A stretch of DNA of 64,000 nucleotides from Sipunculus nudus (lineage: Eukaryota > Annelida > Sipuncula > Golfingiida > Sipunculidae), in contig JAPPUL010000082.1 of assembly GCA_026874595.1 (NCBI GenBank), positions 992,001-1,056,000 of the forward strand. Reading direction: 5' to 3'. Below, piece after piece: positions 45,789 through 54,453 of the stretch; position 1 is the first letter of the stretch, and each line of letters begins with the position of its first letter. The notes under the pieces are model-generated. The model ran no database searches and was not told where the DNA came from. It worked only from the letters and a program-made list of their open reading frames with translations. The translations under genes were made by a program, and so were the position numbers.

Positions 45789-46622
45789 TTCATAATCGCT
45801 TTCTTTTATATCAAGTTTATCAGATAAGGTTATATCATCCTCACCTTTCAAACGGACTTTGGAGGCTTCGCTATCAATGGTCCTTTCAATAGTTTCTCCA
45901 GCCTCATCAACTTCCCTATTACGAAGCTCGCTAATTAACTTATCCTCAGCTTCTTTAGTTTCGTTTTCTGGTAGAGGAGTATCCTTAGGTTCAATAATCT
46001 CTTCAACTATTTTTTTGTCTTCTTCTCTAAGAACGACCTCTTTAGTTTTCCATGTAAAATCTTTACTTTTAAGAGTTTCAATTGCTTTCAAGACGCTATA
46101 ATATTCTGGACTTTGAGCTACATATAATAAATAGTTTTCCCATTCTCTAATAGTAAGCTGTTTATTTTGCATGTTATAAAAGATCATACCTTTATGAAGC
46201 GAGATATCTTTATAAAGTTGGTTTAAATGGTTATTATTAGGGTTTTGGTTTTTGTAGCCACTTAAAACATCTTGTAATTTGTCATAATAAACTAAAGCTT
46301 GCTTGTAATTTTGTATTGCCTGAAGAGATCTTGCGATATTGTATAGGAACTTAGCTTTTGTAGGAGCAGAGTCAACATTTTCAAGGCCTCTTTGAAAGGC
46401 AATAATAGCTTTATTAAACTCTCTTTTGTTATTATAAATATTGCCTAAGTAGAAGTTAATCTCAGGGTTTGTTGGATTTTCTAAAAAAGCTTTCTCAAAG
46501 AAGATAAGAGCCAATTCGTATTTACCTTGTTTGTATAACTTATCTGCTTTATCCTGATAAGCTGTAGCAAAAGAAGAGCTAGTAATAAAGAGCATAAAGA
46601 AGACAAAAATAATATTTTTCAA
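45774..46622 (-). CDS. Exported TPR protein
   Basis: 282 residues. Signal peptide (KNIIFVFFMLFITSSSFATA), then TPR units (YQDKADKLYKQGKYELALIFFEKAF, EINFYLGNIYNNKREFNKAIIAFQRGL, ALVYYDKLQDVL), and a charged C-terminal tail rich in Glu, Asp and Lys. Likely periplasmic. First gene of the leftward group with the second TPR gene, aroA and the RNase; a 645-bp spacer lies upstream. Family beyond TPR not recognised. Confidence 0.8.
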   Translation of the reverse strand: MKNIIFVFFMLFITSSSFATAYQDKADKLYKQGKYELALIFFEKAFLENPTNPEINFYLGNIYNNKREFNKAIIAFQRGLENVDSAPTKAKFLYNIARSLQAIQNYKQALVYYDKLQDVLSGYKNQNPNNNHLNQLYKDISLHKGMIFYNMQNKQLTIREWENYLLYVAQSPEYYSVLKAIETLKSKDFTWKTKEVVLREEDKKIVEEIIEPKDTPLPENETKEAEDKLISELRNREVDEAGETIERTIDSEASKVRLKGEDDITLSDKLDIKESDYEEIER

Positions 46623-47267
46623 TTTAGTTACTCCTTTCCATAAATACCTATAGACAAAAGACTTTATATACTATATATATACAACATATATACAACAAAT
46701 ATACAACATTTTGTCCATAAAAATGGAAATAAAATTATTAAAAGAACCTTATTTTAGTTAAGGCATGAAAATAATATAGCAAATAGTACTAAAAACGGAT
46801 ATAGTTTTGTAAACTATAAGCATTTATTTATTAAAATTCCAAGTAAAAAGCTTGATATAGTTATAAATAATTCTAATATAGATAATCAAGTTTCAAATAA
46901 TAAAGTACATATAACTTAAAGCATATAAAAGTATTTTTTGTATAATTGTATAATTCTATAAATAGAAGTTATATAATATATATTTTGGAAATGGTAATTT
47001 ATTGTTCTTACTTTAGATTAAGTGTTTTAAATATCTAGACTAATTTGAGTACATAAAATTAATATTGAGGTTAATATCTTTTAAAGAGTGAAGATAAATA
47101 TCAGATATTTAGATATAAATAGATATAAAAGGATAGATGATAAGAAAATAGATATAAAATAAATATAAAATAAATATAAAATAGAGGTTTTAAAAAGTTC
47201 CTAATTATTTAGATAAGGAATTAGATCTTTAATAATGATTAGGGTGTAAAGGTATATAAAATTATAT
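46623..47267. other. Intergenic, 645 bp, AT-rich divergent spacer
   Basis: The longest spacer of the window, between divergent TPR genes. It holds ATATACAACA-type repeats (about 46670-46710) and AAAATAAATAT repeats (47155-47180). A protein-like frame without start codon (46758-46919) is listed separately. Promoters for both flanking genes should lie here, but I find no clear -35/-10 pair. Confidence 0.6.
46758..46919 (+). pseudogene. Possible gene remnant in the 645-bp spacer
   Basis: After a TAG at 46755, 53 codons are open to the TAA at 46917-46919 but contain no ATG, GTG or TTG. The translation looks protein-like (YSFVNYKHLFIKIPSKKLD). It may be a decayed fragment; in DNA of this AT content chance is a real alternative. 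Confidence 0.25.
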
Positions 47268-48629
47268 ATGGATTATAGATATTTGCTAGTAGCATTTGTA
47301 TCAGTATTTTTAATAGGGCTTATATATTTAATGATAAAAAATATACTATCTTCAATAAAGGGAGATAAAGCCCTTAAACTTCTAGAAGCAGGAGAATATA
47401 AGGTTTTAATAAATAGACTTAGCAAGGAGATTGAAAAAAGCCCGCGTGATCGCAAAGCATATTACTATCTTGCAGAGGCATATTTTAAAACGGGAGAGGC
47501 AAAGGAAGCAATAAAGCATTATAATAAAGTAATCTTGCTTGGTAAATATGATTCTGAGCTAAAGGAACATAAGGTTCGCTCACGTCTTGCAGAATGTTAT
47601 ATAGCTTTAGGAGATTATAAAGAAGCTCAGAAGGAGTTTTTGTTAATCTTAAAGAAACTTCCAAATGATTATCTATATAACTATCGATTTGCAGAGCTTT
47701 TATATGAGAGTAATTACAGAGGCGGTGCCAAGAAATATTATCTTAATGTAATAAAGCTTAATCCCAAACATAAAGAAAGTTTATTTAGGCTTGGCGAGAT
47801 ATCGTATGAAACTAAGTCACCTAATGAGTGTTTGCTTTATATGAATATGTGTTTAGAATTTGATAGTAGTTGTCCTGGCTGTTATTATTATATGGGGCGA
47901 GTATATCTTGACACAAAGAATTATGTAAAAGCACTAGAAGATTTGCAACAAGCTATAAAATCGAAAGAATATAAACTGCCAGCCTATTATTATATGGGAC
48001 TATGTTATTATAATCTAATGGATTTTGACAGTGCACTTATAGAACTTGATAAGGGGCTTTCATATATAGAGAATAATGAGGTAGTTGGACTTGCTTTAAG
48101 ATATTTAATGGCAAGTATATATGAACAAAAGAGGAATTTACCTATGGCGGTTTCGCAGTGGGAGGAGATATTGTTGATAAGGAGTGATTATAAAGATGTA
48201 GCGAGCAAGCTTGCAGAATATGAAGACATACGTCTTGATGATGAGCTTAAGGATTTTCTTGTTGCGCCAGAGGAGAAATTTGTGCGGATGTGTAAGGATG
48301 TAGTTAAGGCTCTTGAACTTGAGATACTTGAATGCACTAATGAAGGAGGTACAATAGTAACGATATACGCAACAGAATCGAGTGGAAAATGGTCATCACA
48401 AAGGCGTAATAAGCTGGTTGTAAGGATGTATCGTACACATAACGATATAACAAGTCAAGAGGTTCGCAGGCTACTTGATGATATGAAGTCAACGGCATCA
48501 TATAGGAGTATATTAATATCAAGCTCAACAATAGGTCGAAATGCATATGAATATGGCGATACACGGCCTATATATCTATACGATAAATATAAGCTTTTGG
48601 GACTATTGAAGAAAGCGTATGCTAAATAG
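47268..48629 (+). CDS. TPR protein fused to a degenerate Mrr-like nuclease domain
   Basis: 453 residues. One N-terminal TM anchor (YLLVAFVSVFLIGLIYLMIKNIL), about seven TPR units (42-330), then a C-terminal domain of about 115 residues. That domain (ALELEILECTNEGGTIVTIYATESSG...NKLVVRMYRTHNDITSQEVRRLLDDMKS...RSILISSSTIGRNAYEYGDTRPIYLYDKYKLLGLLKKAY) follows the fold pattern of Mrr-type restriction endonucleases. The catalytic D...QxK pattern is not preserved (VVRMYR replaces the usual QCK-type strand). So it is likely a structural or binding domain at the inner membrane rather than a nuclease. Confidence 0.75.
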   Translation: MDYRYLLVAFVSVFLIGLIYLMIKNILSSIKGDKALKLLEAGEYKVLINRLSKEIEKSPRDRKAYYYLAEAYFKTGEAKEAIKHYNKVILLGKYDSELKEHKVRSRLAECYIALGDYKEAQKEFLLILKKLPNDYLYNYRFAELLYESNYRGGAKKYYLNVIKLNPKHKESLFRLGEISYETKSPNECLLYMNMCLEFDSSCPGCYYYMGRVYLDTKNYVKALEDLQQAIKSKEYKLPAYYYMGLCYYNLMDFDSALIELDKGLSYIENNEVVGLALRYLMASIYEQKRNLPMAVSQWEEILLIRSDYKDVASKLAEYEDIRLDDELKDFLVAPEEKFVRMCKDVVKALELEILECTNEGGTIVTIYATESSGKWSSQRRNKLVVRMYRTHNDITSQEVRRLLDDMKSTASYRSILISSSTIGRNAYEYGDTRPIYLYDKYKLLGLLKKAYAK

Positions 48630-48676
48630 AGTTTATATATTTTGGAGCATCATAATATATAATACTTTATGCTGAT

Positions 48677-48732
48677 ACTTTGTGATAATAACTTTATGAT
48701 AATAACTTTATGATAATAACTTTATGATAATA
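48677..48732. repeat. 14-bp tandem repeat, four copies
   Basis: ACTTTATGATAATA is repeated four times (one mismatch in the first) between the TPR-Mrr gene and the RseC-like gene, ending 3 bases before the Shine-Dalgarno GAGGG. Copy number sets the promoter-to-start distance if the promoter lies upstream. Confidence 0.9.
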
Positions 48733-48749
48733 ATTGAGGGTAAGCATTT

Positions 48750-49253
48750 ATGGAAGAGATAGGCGAGGTAGTTGAGAAGCGAGATGATGTGGTAAGAGTA
48801 CTAATTCTTGAAGGAGTACTTGGGGGTGGGGGGGGATGTGGGACATCAAGTTGTAATACATGCAATGCATTTTCTTTTGTTGAGCCGGGAGAATCAAAAG
48901 TAAGACATCTTAGTCTAAATAATGTTATAGATGCACAGGTAGGAGATATGGTAGTGGTAGAATTTAGAGAAAGTAGTTCTATTTTGTCATCACTTTTGAT
49001 ATATGTATTTCCGATATTGATGCTTATTTTGGGTTATTTTACAGGAGTTTATATTGGAGAGGGAGTCTATAAAGTGGGTAAGCTTGAAGATGATGTTTTT
49101 GGGATATTGTTTTCGTTTTTATTTTTGCTTTTGGGTCTTGTTATTGTATATTACACTGATAAATATTTGTCTAGGCTAAAGTCATTTAGTCCACAAATAA
49201 AATCGCTTTACCAATTGGATGATACAAGAGACATAGAAACTGAATATATATAG
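48750..49253 (+). CDS. RseC/SoxR-reducing-system-like membrane protein
   Basis: 167 residues. The N-terminal region has the RseC pattern of a VVRV strand, a cysteine cluster (CGTSSCNTC) and the HLSLNNVIDAQVGDMVVVEF block. Two TM segments follow (SSLLIYVFPILMLILGYFTGVYIG and VFGILFSFLFLLLGLVIVYY). RseC proteins often belong to Rnf-type electron transfer or SoxR reduction, but no rnf genes lie here. GAGGG is 9 bases before the ATG. A G8 run (48828-48835) inside codons 27-29 makes the gene prone to slippage; the G-run codes Gly-rich LGGGGGC before the Cys cluster. Confidence 0.85.
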   Translation: MEEIGEVVEKRDDVVRVLILEGVLGGGGGCGTSSCNTCNAFSFVEPGESKVRHLSLNNVIDAQVGDMVVVEFRESSSILSSLLIYVFPILMLILGYFTGVYIGEGVYKVGKLEDDVFGILFSFLFLLLGLVIVYYTDKYLSRLKSFSPQIKSLYQLDDTRDIETEYI

Positions 49254-49602
49254 GGATGAAAATAGCATGCAATAAATATATTTGTTTTTGTGAAAATATT
49301 AATAGTTTTTGATATATGTATTCGAAATTAGGAAATTAAAGTGTTATATTTCTTATAGATATTATCTTTAAAATAGGCAATTGACTGAATGTAGTTTCAA
49401 GTTAAGAATATAATAAGTCGATAACTCAGGGAGGAGGGAATATTGACGTATTAATTTAAATAGAGTTTTACGTAACAGCTCATAGTATTTTAGAGAAAAG
49501 ATTTAGATGATTAGATTAGTATGGAAAAGATAGGAAGAGATATAAAGACAGGATGAGATATGGAAAAGAGTAGTCTTATGATTAGAAAAGGAGTTTGTGG
49601 TT
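49254..49602. other. Intergenic, 349 bp, flaA upstream region
   Basis: No gene is seen. The region contains a possible sigma-28 promoter (49397-49424) and, just after it, a strong GGAGGAGGG (49430-49438) that is followed by no usable frame (TTG ACG TAT TAA). Confidence 0.6.
49397..49424 (+). promoter_or_regulatory. Candidate sigma-28 (FliA) promoter for flaA
   Basis: GTCGATAA (49417-49424) matches the flagellar sigma -10 consensus GCCGATAA at 7 of 8 positions. TCAAGTTA (49397-49404) matches TAAAGTTT at 6 of 8. Spacing is 12, one more than the standard 11. It lies about 180 bases before the flaA start. Confidence 0.45.
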
Positions 49603-50457
49603 ATGAGATATAAGATAATGAGATATAATATGAGAAGAGGGTTTGGTCTGCTTGTGATATTATTGGTGGTAATGCTTTTATTGGTGGATGGTATAAACTC
49701 AGCGAACAAAAAGGAGCTAGAAGAATATCGAGTAAATGCGCTAATAGATAATTTTGACAAGGCGGGTAGTTGGGAAGTAAAATTTTCTAAGAGTCGCCGA
49801 ACGAATTGGAAAGGAGATTTAAAAGGAGCTTATGAAGAGTCAAGTACATGGCTTAAATGGCTTGACGTATCAAAGTATAAAAGAGAAGACATCCTGCCTC
49901 CGGAGCTTAATAGACGAACATTGATTGGAGACGAAGATAAAGCTATACTCGCACTTAAAGCAAATTTTTTGGTATCTGGATATAATTGGATAACACTTGA
50001 GCCAGCTGCAACACGTCGGTCAGAAGAGAATTTATCAGAAAGGTTGCTTGAGGTTGGAGGAGAAGATGAGGTATATCTTGATGAGAAACATGTTGAGGGT
50101 AGTAATGCGAAGTTCATATGGTTGCCTGGGAAGGTGGATGCTGCGTATGTATATGTATGGAGCAATAATTATGATTATAATCTAGAAGCTCATTTCAAAG
50201 ACACAAGAGGGCGACTTTTGAAAGTACCGGTATCAAATCTGAAATATAAAGGATGGCGGAACCTGAGGGTAGTGGTACCAAAGACTTTATCAGAATATCC
50301 GTTAAAGTTTGTAAGGTTTAAGATTATGGCAAATCCAAACATATGGCCTGAGGCAATATACTTGTACTTTGACTATTTTCATGCAATAGTAAAGGCAGGG
50401 ACAGAAGATTACCCAGGACTTGATTTAAAAAACGTATATAAATATTGGGGAAAGTAG
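49603..50457 (+). CDS. flaA: FlaA, flagellar filament outer-layer (sheath) protein
   Basis: About 284 residues. Signal peptide (FGLLVILLVVMLLLVDGINSA) then a FlaA-family mature part: RVNALIDNFDKAGSWEV, a central variable region, FIWLPGKVDAAYVYVWSNNYDYNLEAHFKDTRG, YKGWRNLRVVVPKTLSEYP, and YLYFDYFHAIVKAGTEDYPGLDL. FlaA forms the sheath around the FlaB core of periplasmic flagella and is found only in spirochaetes, so it fixes the phylum. The ATG at 49603 has AGGAG 10 bases upstream; a GTG at 49597 is closer to that site and less likely. The second FlaA gene follows after 37 bp. Confidence 0.9.
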   Translation: MRYKIMRYNMRRGFGLLVILLVVMLLLVDGINSANKKELEEYRVNALIDNFDKAGSWEVKFSKSRRTNWKGDLKGAYEESSTWLKWLDVSKYKREDILPPELNRRTLIGDEDKAILALKANFLVSGYNWITLEPAATRRSEENLSERLLEVGGEDEVYLDEKHVEGSNAKFIWLPGKVDAAYVYVWSNNYDYNLEAHFKDTRGRLLKVPVSNLKYKGWRNLRVVVPKTLSEYPLKFVRFKIMANPNIWPEAIYLYFDYFHAIVKAGTEDYPGLDLKNVYKYWGK

Positions 50458-50494
50458 TAAGGCCCAAACCAAAAAGGAGGTTGTTAGGGAAATT

Positions 50495-51376
50495 ATGAGA
50501 CTAACTGGTTTAAATAGAAATAAAAAGACAGCAATGCTAATACCGGTATTAGTATTTTTAGTTGGAATATATGTATTTTCGCAGCAAAGAGGGAATAGAG
50601 GGGCTAATTCGGGAAGTGCTTCTTCGGGCCCTGATAAGGATAGGATAAATTATATAGTAGATGATGAATCATTGATAACGAAAGATTTAATTGGTCCTGA
50701 TGCCGGCAAAGATTTTTATAAGGTGATAATAGACACGTTTGAGGAGTCAGACGATTGGTATGGGCGCATGCCAAATGATCAGGGTATGATAGTAACTCGA
50801 AAGAGGCCTGGCGGTCCGCTTGCACTTAAAGAAAGTCCGGCTGAAGTGAAGACGACAAAAGAGCGAGTTAAGAAGAACCCGCCAAAGTACAGAACGAAAA
50901 CAGGGGAATATAAGTCAAATTATTATCCAGCATATAAAGATGATAAAAAGTATGTACTTGGAACACGTGTTGATTTTCAAAGACGAGGACACAATTGGTT
51001 TGCATTATATCCAGACAAACCGATAAAGTTATCTGGTTTGGTAAAAGGATTTGAGGTATGGGTGGCAGGGCGTCAGCGTGAGCATATGTTATCGGTTATG
51101 GTTGCGGATGCATTTGGAGAGAATAAGTTAATACCGCTTGGGAATTTAAATTTTCAAGGGTGGAAGAGGCTTGCGGTAAATGTTCCGGATCAGATAAAGC
51201 AATATGATTATATATTCGCCCAAGAACGAGGGTTGACGTTTAAGGGGTTCTTGGTAACATGTAATCCGATGCAGTCTTGGGGGAAATATTATATGTACAT
51301 GGATAATTTTGGAGCAGAGATAAGTCGGTTTTGGGAAGAGAATGCTGATGAAAGTGATCCATTGGACATATGGTAA
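50495..51376 (+). CDS. Second FlaA-family flagellar sheath protein
   Basis: 293 residues. N-terminal signal or anchor (TAMLIPVLVFLVGIYVFSQ), a polar linker, then FlaA-like segments: VIIDTFEESDDWYGRM, RRGHNWFALYPDKPIKLSGLVKGFEVWVAGRQREHMLSVMVADAFGE, FQGWKRLAVNVPDQIKQYDY and YYMYMDNFGAEISRFWEE. It is a paralogue of the upstream flaA rather than a copy, as in spirochaetes with two FlaA proteins. GGAGG precedes the ATG by about 12 bases. The two genes are probably cotranscribed; the pair suggests a heteromeric sheath. Confidence 0.88.
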   Translation: MRLTGLNRNKKTAMLIPVLVFLVGIYVFSQQRGNRGANSGSASSGPDKDRINYIVDDESLITKDLIGPDAGKDFYKVIIDTFEESDDWYGRMPNDQGMIVTRKRPGGPLALKESPAEVKTTKERVKKNPPKYRTKTGEYKSNYYPAYKDDKKYVLGTRVDFQRRGHNWFALYPDKPIKLSGLVKGFEVWVAGRQREHMLSVMVADAFGENKLIPLGNLNFQGWKRLAVNVPDQIKQYDYIFAQERGLTFKGFLVTCNPMQSWGKYYMYMDNFGAEISRFWEENADESDPLDIW

Positions 51377-51710
51377 AAAACGATATAATAATATAAAAGA
51401 AAAGAAGGCACAAGAAAAAGAAGGCATAAGAAAAAGAAGGCATAATGAAAAAGAAGGCATAATGAAAACGTTGTGCCTTCACTTATAAAATCCCATCTAT
51501 AAATAAAAACCCATCTATAATAAAATCGCCTCTTAGGCGTTAGTTCAAACTAGCAAAAAAACCCAACTCAACGGGTCTAGCTGGTAAAGTTGCTAATTAA
51601 GGTCTTAGAGTAAAAATAATCATAATTAAAAAAAGTTATTATATTTGTATTTTCAAAAAAAGACACTGAATAAATTTATAAAGTACAAATATAAGGGGTC
51701 AAGCAAGACT
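51377..51710. other. Intergenic, 334 bp, repeats and small hairpins before valS
   Basis: No gene is seen. After the repeat array (51402-51480) there are three short stems in series: CGCCT/AGGCG (51527-51539), TAGT/ACTA (51541-51552) and ACCC/GGGT (51561-51576). The rest is AT-rich. A translated N-terminal extension of valS from TTG 51645 is possible but has no family support. Confidence 0.5.
51402..51480 (+). repeat. Four AAGAAGGCA repeats closed by a complementary arm
   Basis: Four 16-17-bp units beginning AAGAAGGCA follow the second FlaA gene. The first arm GAAGGCACAA (51404-51413) is exactly complementary to TTGTGCCTTC (51471-51480). Later units offer shorter competing arms (GAAGGCA). There is no T run after the hairpin. 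Confidence 0.75.
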
Positions 51711-54440
51711 GTGGAAAACAAAGTGAGCAAGCATAATGATGAAAAGGAATGGGGAAGTAGGTACAATCCGAAAGGATACGAAGACAAATGGTATAAATAT
51801 TGGCTTGAAGGCGGCTACTTTAGGAGTGAGGTGGATGAGGGAAAGAAGCCTTATGTAACAGTGATGCCGCCGCCGAATATAACCTCAAGATTACACATGG
51901 GACATGGTCTTAACAATACGATACAAGATATATTGATAAGATGGAAGAAGATGAGCGGCTATAATGCGTTGTGGATACCGGGAACAGATCATGCAGGGAT
52001 AGCGACTCAAAACGTAGTAGAGAAGGCGCTTAGGAGCGAGGGTAAAAGTCGTCATGACTATAGCCGTTCTGAGTTTATAAATCGTGTTTGGGAGTGGCGG
52101 GAGGAGTATGGGAATGTTATAATAGAGCAGCTTAAGAAGCTAGGATGTGCATGTGACTGGGAGCGGTGTCGTTTTAGCATGGACGAAGGTCTTTCTAATG
52201 CGGTGCAGGAGGTATTCATAAGGCTTTACGAGGAGGGCTTAATATATAAGGGAAAATACATAGTAAACTGGTGTCCAAGGTGCACGACAGCGCTTAGTAC
52301 GGAAGAGGTTGAACATAAAGAGCTTGACGGATATTTTTATCATATAAAGTACAAACTAGCAGGAGATGAGAGGAGGTATCTTAGAGTAGCAACGACGCGC
52401 CCAGAGACGTTATTAGGAGATACAGGGGTTGCAGTAAACCCAAAAGACGAAAGGTATAGAGATTTGATAGGGAAGAAGGTGCTATTGCCGTTACAAAATA
52501 GGGAGATTCCGATAGTAGGAGATGAATATGCGAGATTAGATTTTGGGAGTGGGGTAGTAAAGATAACGCCAGCACACGATCCTAATGACTTTCAAGTAGG
52601 GAAAAGACATGGACTTGCCCAGGTTAATGTAATGAGAGCAGATGGTAAAATGAACGAGGAGGCAGGAGAGCGTTATGTAGGTTTGGATAGATTTGAATGT
52701 AGAAAGAGGCTAGTAGAGGACCTTAAGGCGGGCGGACTTTTGCTTGAGGTGGAGGAGTATAAACATAGTGTTGGGCATTGTTACCGGTGCCAGACAGTAA
52801 TAGAGCCATATTTATCAGATCAATGGTTTGTAAAGATGCAAGTGTTAGCGACAAAGGCGTTGGATGCGTCAGAGAAAGGCATGGTAGAGTTCTATCCATC
52901 TAAATGGAGTAAGGTATATAAACATTGGCTTAAAAATATAGAAGATTGGTGTATAAGCCGTCAGATATGGTGGGGACATCGTGTGCCTGTGTGGAAATGT
53001 ATGTCATGCGGCAATATAATTGTAAGTCGTGAGGAAGTCAAGGAATGCAAATGTGGTAGTAGGGAGTTAAAGCAAGATGAGGATGTACTTGACACATGGT
53101 TTTCGTCGTGGTTGTGGCCGTTTTCGACACTGGGTTGGCCATCGGAGGATGAGGATGTATTAAAAGATATAAAATATTATTATCCAACAGATGTGTTATC
53201 AACGGCGCCGGAGATATTATTCTTCTGGGTGGCTCGGATGATAATGTCAGGCTTACATTTTGTAGGAGAAGTTCCCTTTAGCAAAGTATATTTACATTCT
53301 ACAGTGCTTGATAAATATGGTCGAAAGATGAGCAAATCTCTTGGGAATGGGATAGATCCATTAGATGTAATAGAGGAACATGGAGCAGATGCCCTAAGAT
53401 TCACCTTAGTAAGCCTAGCCCCGATAGGACAAAATATACGAGTAGGTTTTGACAAGAAGCAAAATGATTTTTTAAAAGGTAGCCGCTTTGCCAATAAGCT
53501 ATGGAACGCCTCAAACTATATATTAAGTAATCTAAAAGACAACTTTACAACCTCGTTAATAGAAACGCATCTAACACTAATAGACAAATGGATATTAACG
53601 AAGTTGCAAGGAACAATAGATAGAGTGGTTAGGAAGCTTGAGGAGTTTCAATTTAACGATGTAAGTTATAGTTTATATGATTTTGTATGGCATGATTTTT
53701 GTGATTGGTACATAGAGTTTTCGAAAGTTGATTTATATAAGGAAAGCAAGAGTACATCCTCTGAAGAGAGGAAGGAGGCAATTAATTCGGTATTGTTGTA
53801 CGTGCTTGGGACAGTATTAAAGCTCTTACATCCGCTAATGCCCTTTATAACAGAGGAGATATGGCATAGATTACCGGGAATAGTATCATTGCCTTTAGAA
53901 AAACAAAGTATACTAAAAGCCCAATATCCTATAGCGAACAAAGAATTTATATATCCGGAGTCAGAATATGGTGTTGGGCTATTAAAAGATATAATCTACA
54001 CGATAAGAAACATAAGAGGAGAACTAAATATAAGTTCAGGGCTGCCTCTTGAAGTTATAATAAGGAGTAAAGATAAGAAAGTAATTAGTCTTATAAATAA
54101 GCATGAATATTATATCTTAAACTTGGCACGGCTTAAAAGTATAAGTATAGTGGGAGAATATAAACTAGACATAAACACTGCTAATGCGATATTGCAGCCA
54201 GAACTTGAAGTTTATGTACCGCTTGTAGGAGGAGTTATAGACATTAAAAAAGAGAAGAGTAGAATAGAGAAAGCGATTGTTAGGGTACAAGAGGATATGT
54301 CTAGAAGTAAAAAACGTCTTGATAATGAATCCTTTTTAAAGAAGGCTCAAGATGAAGTAGTTGCAAAGGAGCAAGCAAAGCTTTTAGAAGCACAGCAAAA
54401 GCTTAATAAGCTAAACAAGAACTTAGCGTTTTTTTGTTAA
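51711..54440 (+). CDS. valS: Valyl-tRNA synthetase
   Basis: About 909 residues from the GTG at 51711. HIGH motif in MPPPNITSRLHMGHGLNN, KMSKS loop in YGRKMSKSLGNGIDP, editing domain with TTRPETLLGDTGVAVNP, and a C-terminal coiled-coil arm (KKEKSRIEKAIVRVQEDMSRSKKRL). It charges tRNA-Val. The open frame starts at TTG 51645, but those first 22 residues lack family similarity; AAGGGG lies 12 bases before GTG 51711, close to the usual RYNPKGYEDKWYKYW opening. It converges with gltX, 13 bp away. Confidence 0.97.
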   Translation: MENKVSKHNDEKEWGSRYNPKGYEDKWYKYWLEGGYFRSEVDEGKKPYVTVMPPPNITSRLHMGHGLNNTIQDILIRWKKMSGYNALWIPGTDHAGIATQNVVEKALRSEGKSRHDYSRSEFINRVWEWREEYGNVIIEQLKKLGCACDWERCRFSMDEGLSNAVQEVFIRLYEEGLIYKGKYIVNWCPRCTTALSTEEVEHKELDGYFYHIKYKLAGDERRYLRVATTRPETLLGDTGVAVNPKDERYRDLIGKKVLLPLQNREIPIVGDEYARLDFGSGVVKITPAHDPNDFQVGKRHGLAQVNVMRADGKMNEEAGERYVGLDRFECRKRLVEDLKAGGLLLEVEEYKHSVGHCYRCQTVIEPYLSDQWFVKMQVLATKALDASEKGMVEFYPSKWSKVYKHWLKNIEDWCISRQIWWGHRVPVWKCMSCGNIIVSREEVKECKCGSRELKQDEDVLDTWFSSWLWPFSTLGWPSEDEDVLKDIKYYYPTDVLSTAPEILFFWVARMIMSGLHFVGEVPFSKVYLHSTVLDKYGRKMSKSLGNGIDPLDVIEEHGADALRFTLVSLAPIGQNIRVGFDKKQNDFLKGSRFANKLWNASNYILSNLKDNFTTSLIETHLTLIDKWILTKLQGTIDRVVRKLEEFQFNDVSYSLYDFVWHDFCDWYIEFSKVDLYKESKSTSSEERKEAINSVLLYVLGTVLKLLHPLMPFITEEIWHRLPGIVSLPLEKQSILKAQYPIANKEFIYPESEYGVGLLKDIIYTIRNIRGELNISSGLPLEVIIRSKDKKVISLINKHEYYILNLARLKSISIVGEYKLDINTANAILQPELEVYVPLVGGVIDIKKEKSRIEKAIVRVQEDMSRSKKRLDNESFLKKAQDEVVAKEQAKLLEAQQKLNKLNKNLAFFC

Positions 54441-54453
54441 TTAAAATGCTAAG

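Noticed and set aside
51481-51710. T-box-like leader before valS
   Set aside because: There are small stems, but neither the T-box sequence nor a GGTGG-type antiterminator is present.
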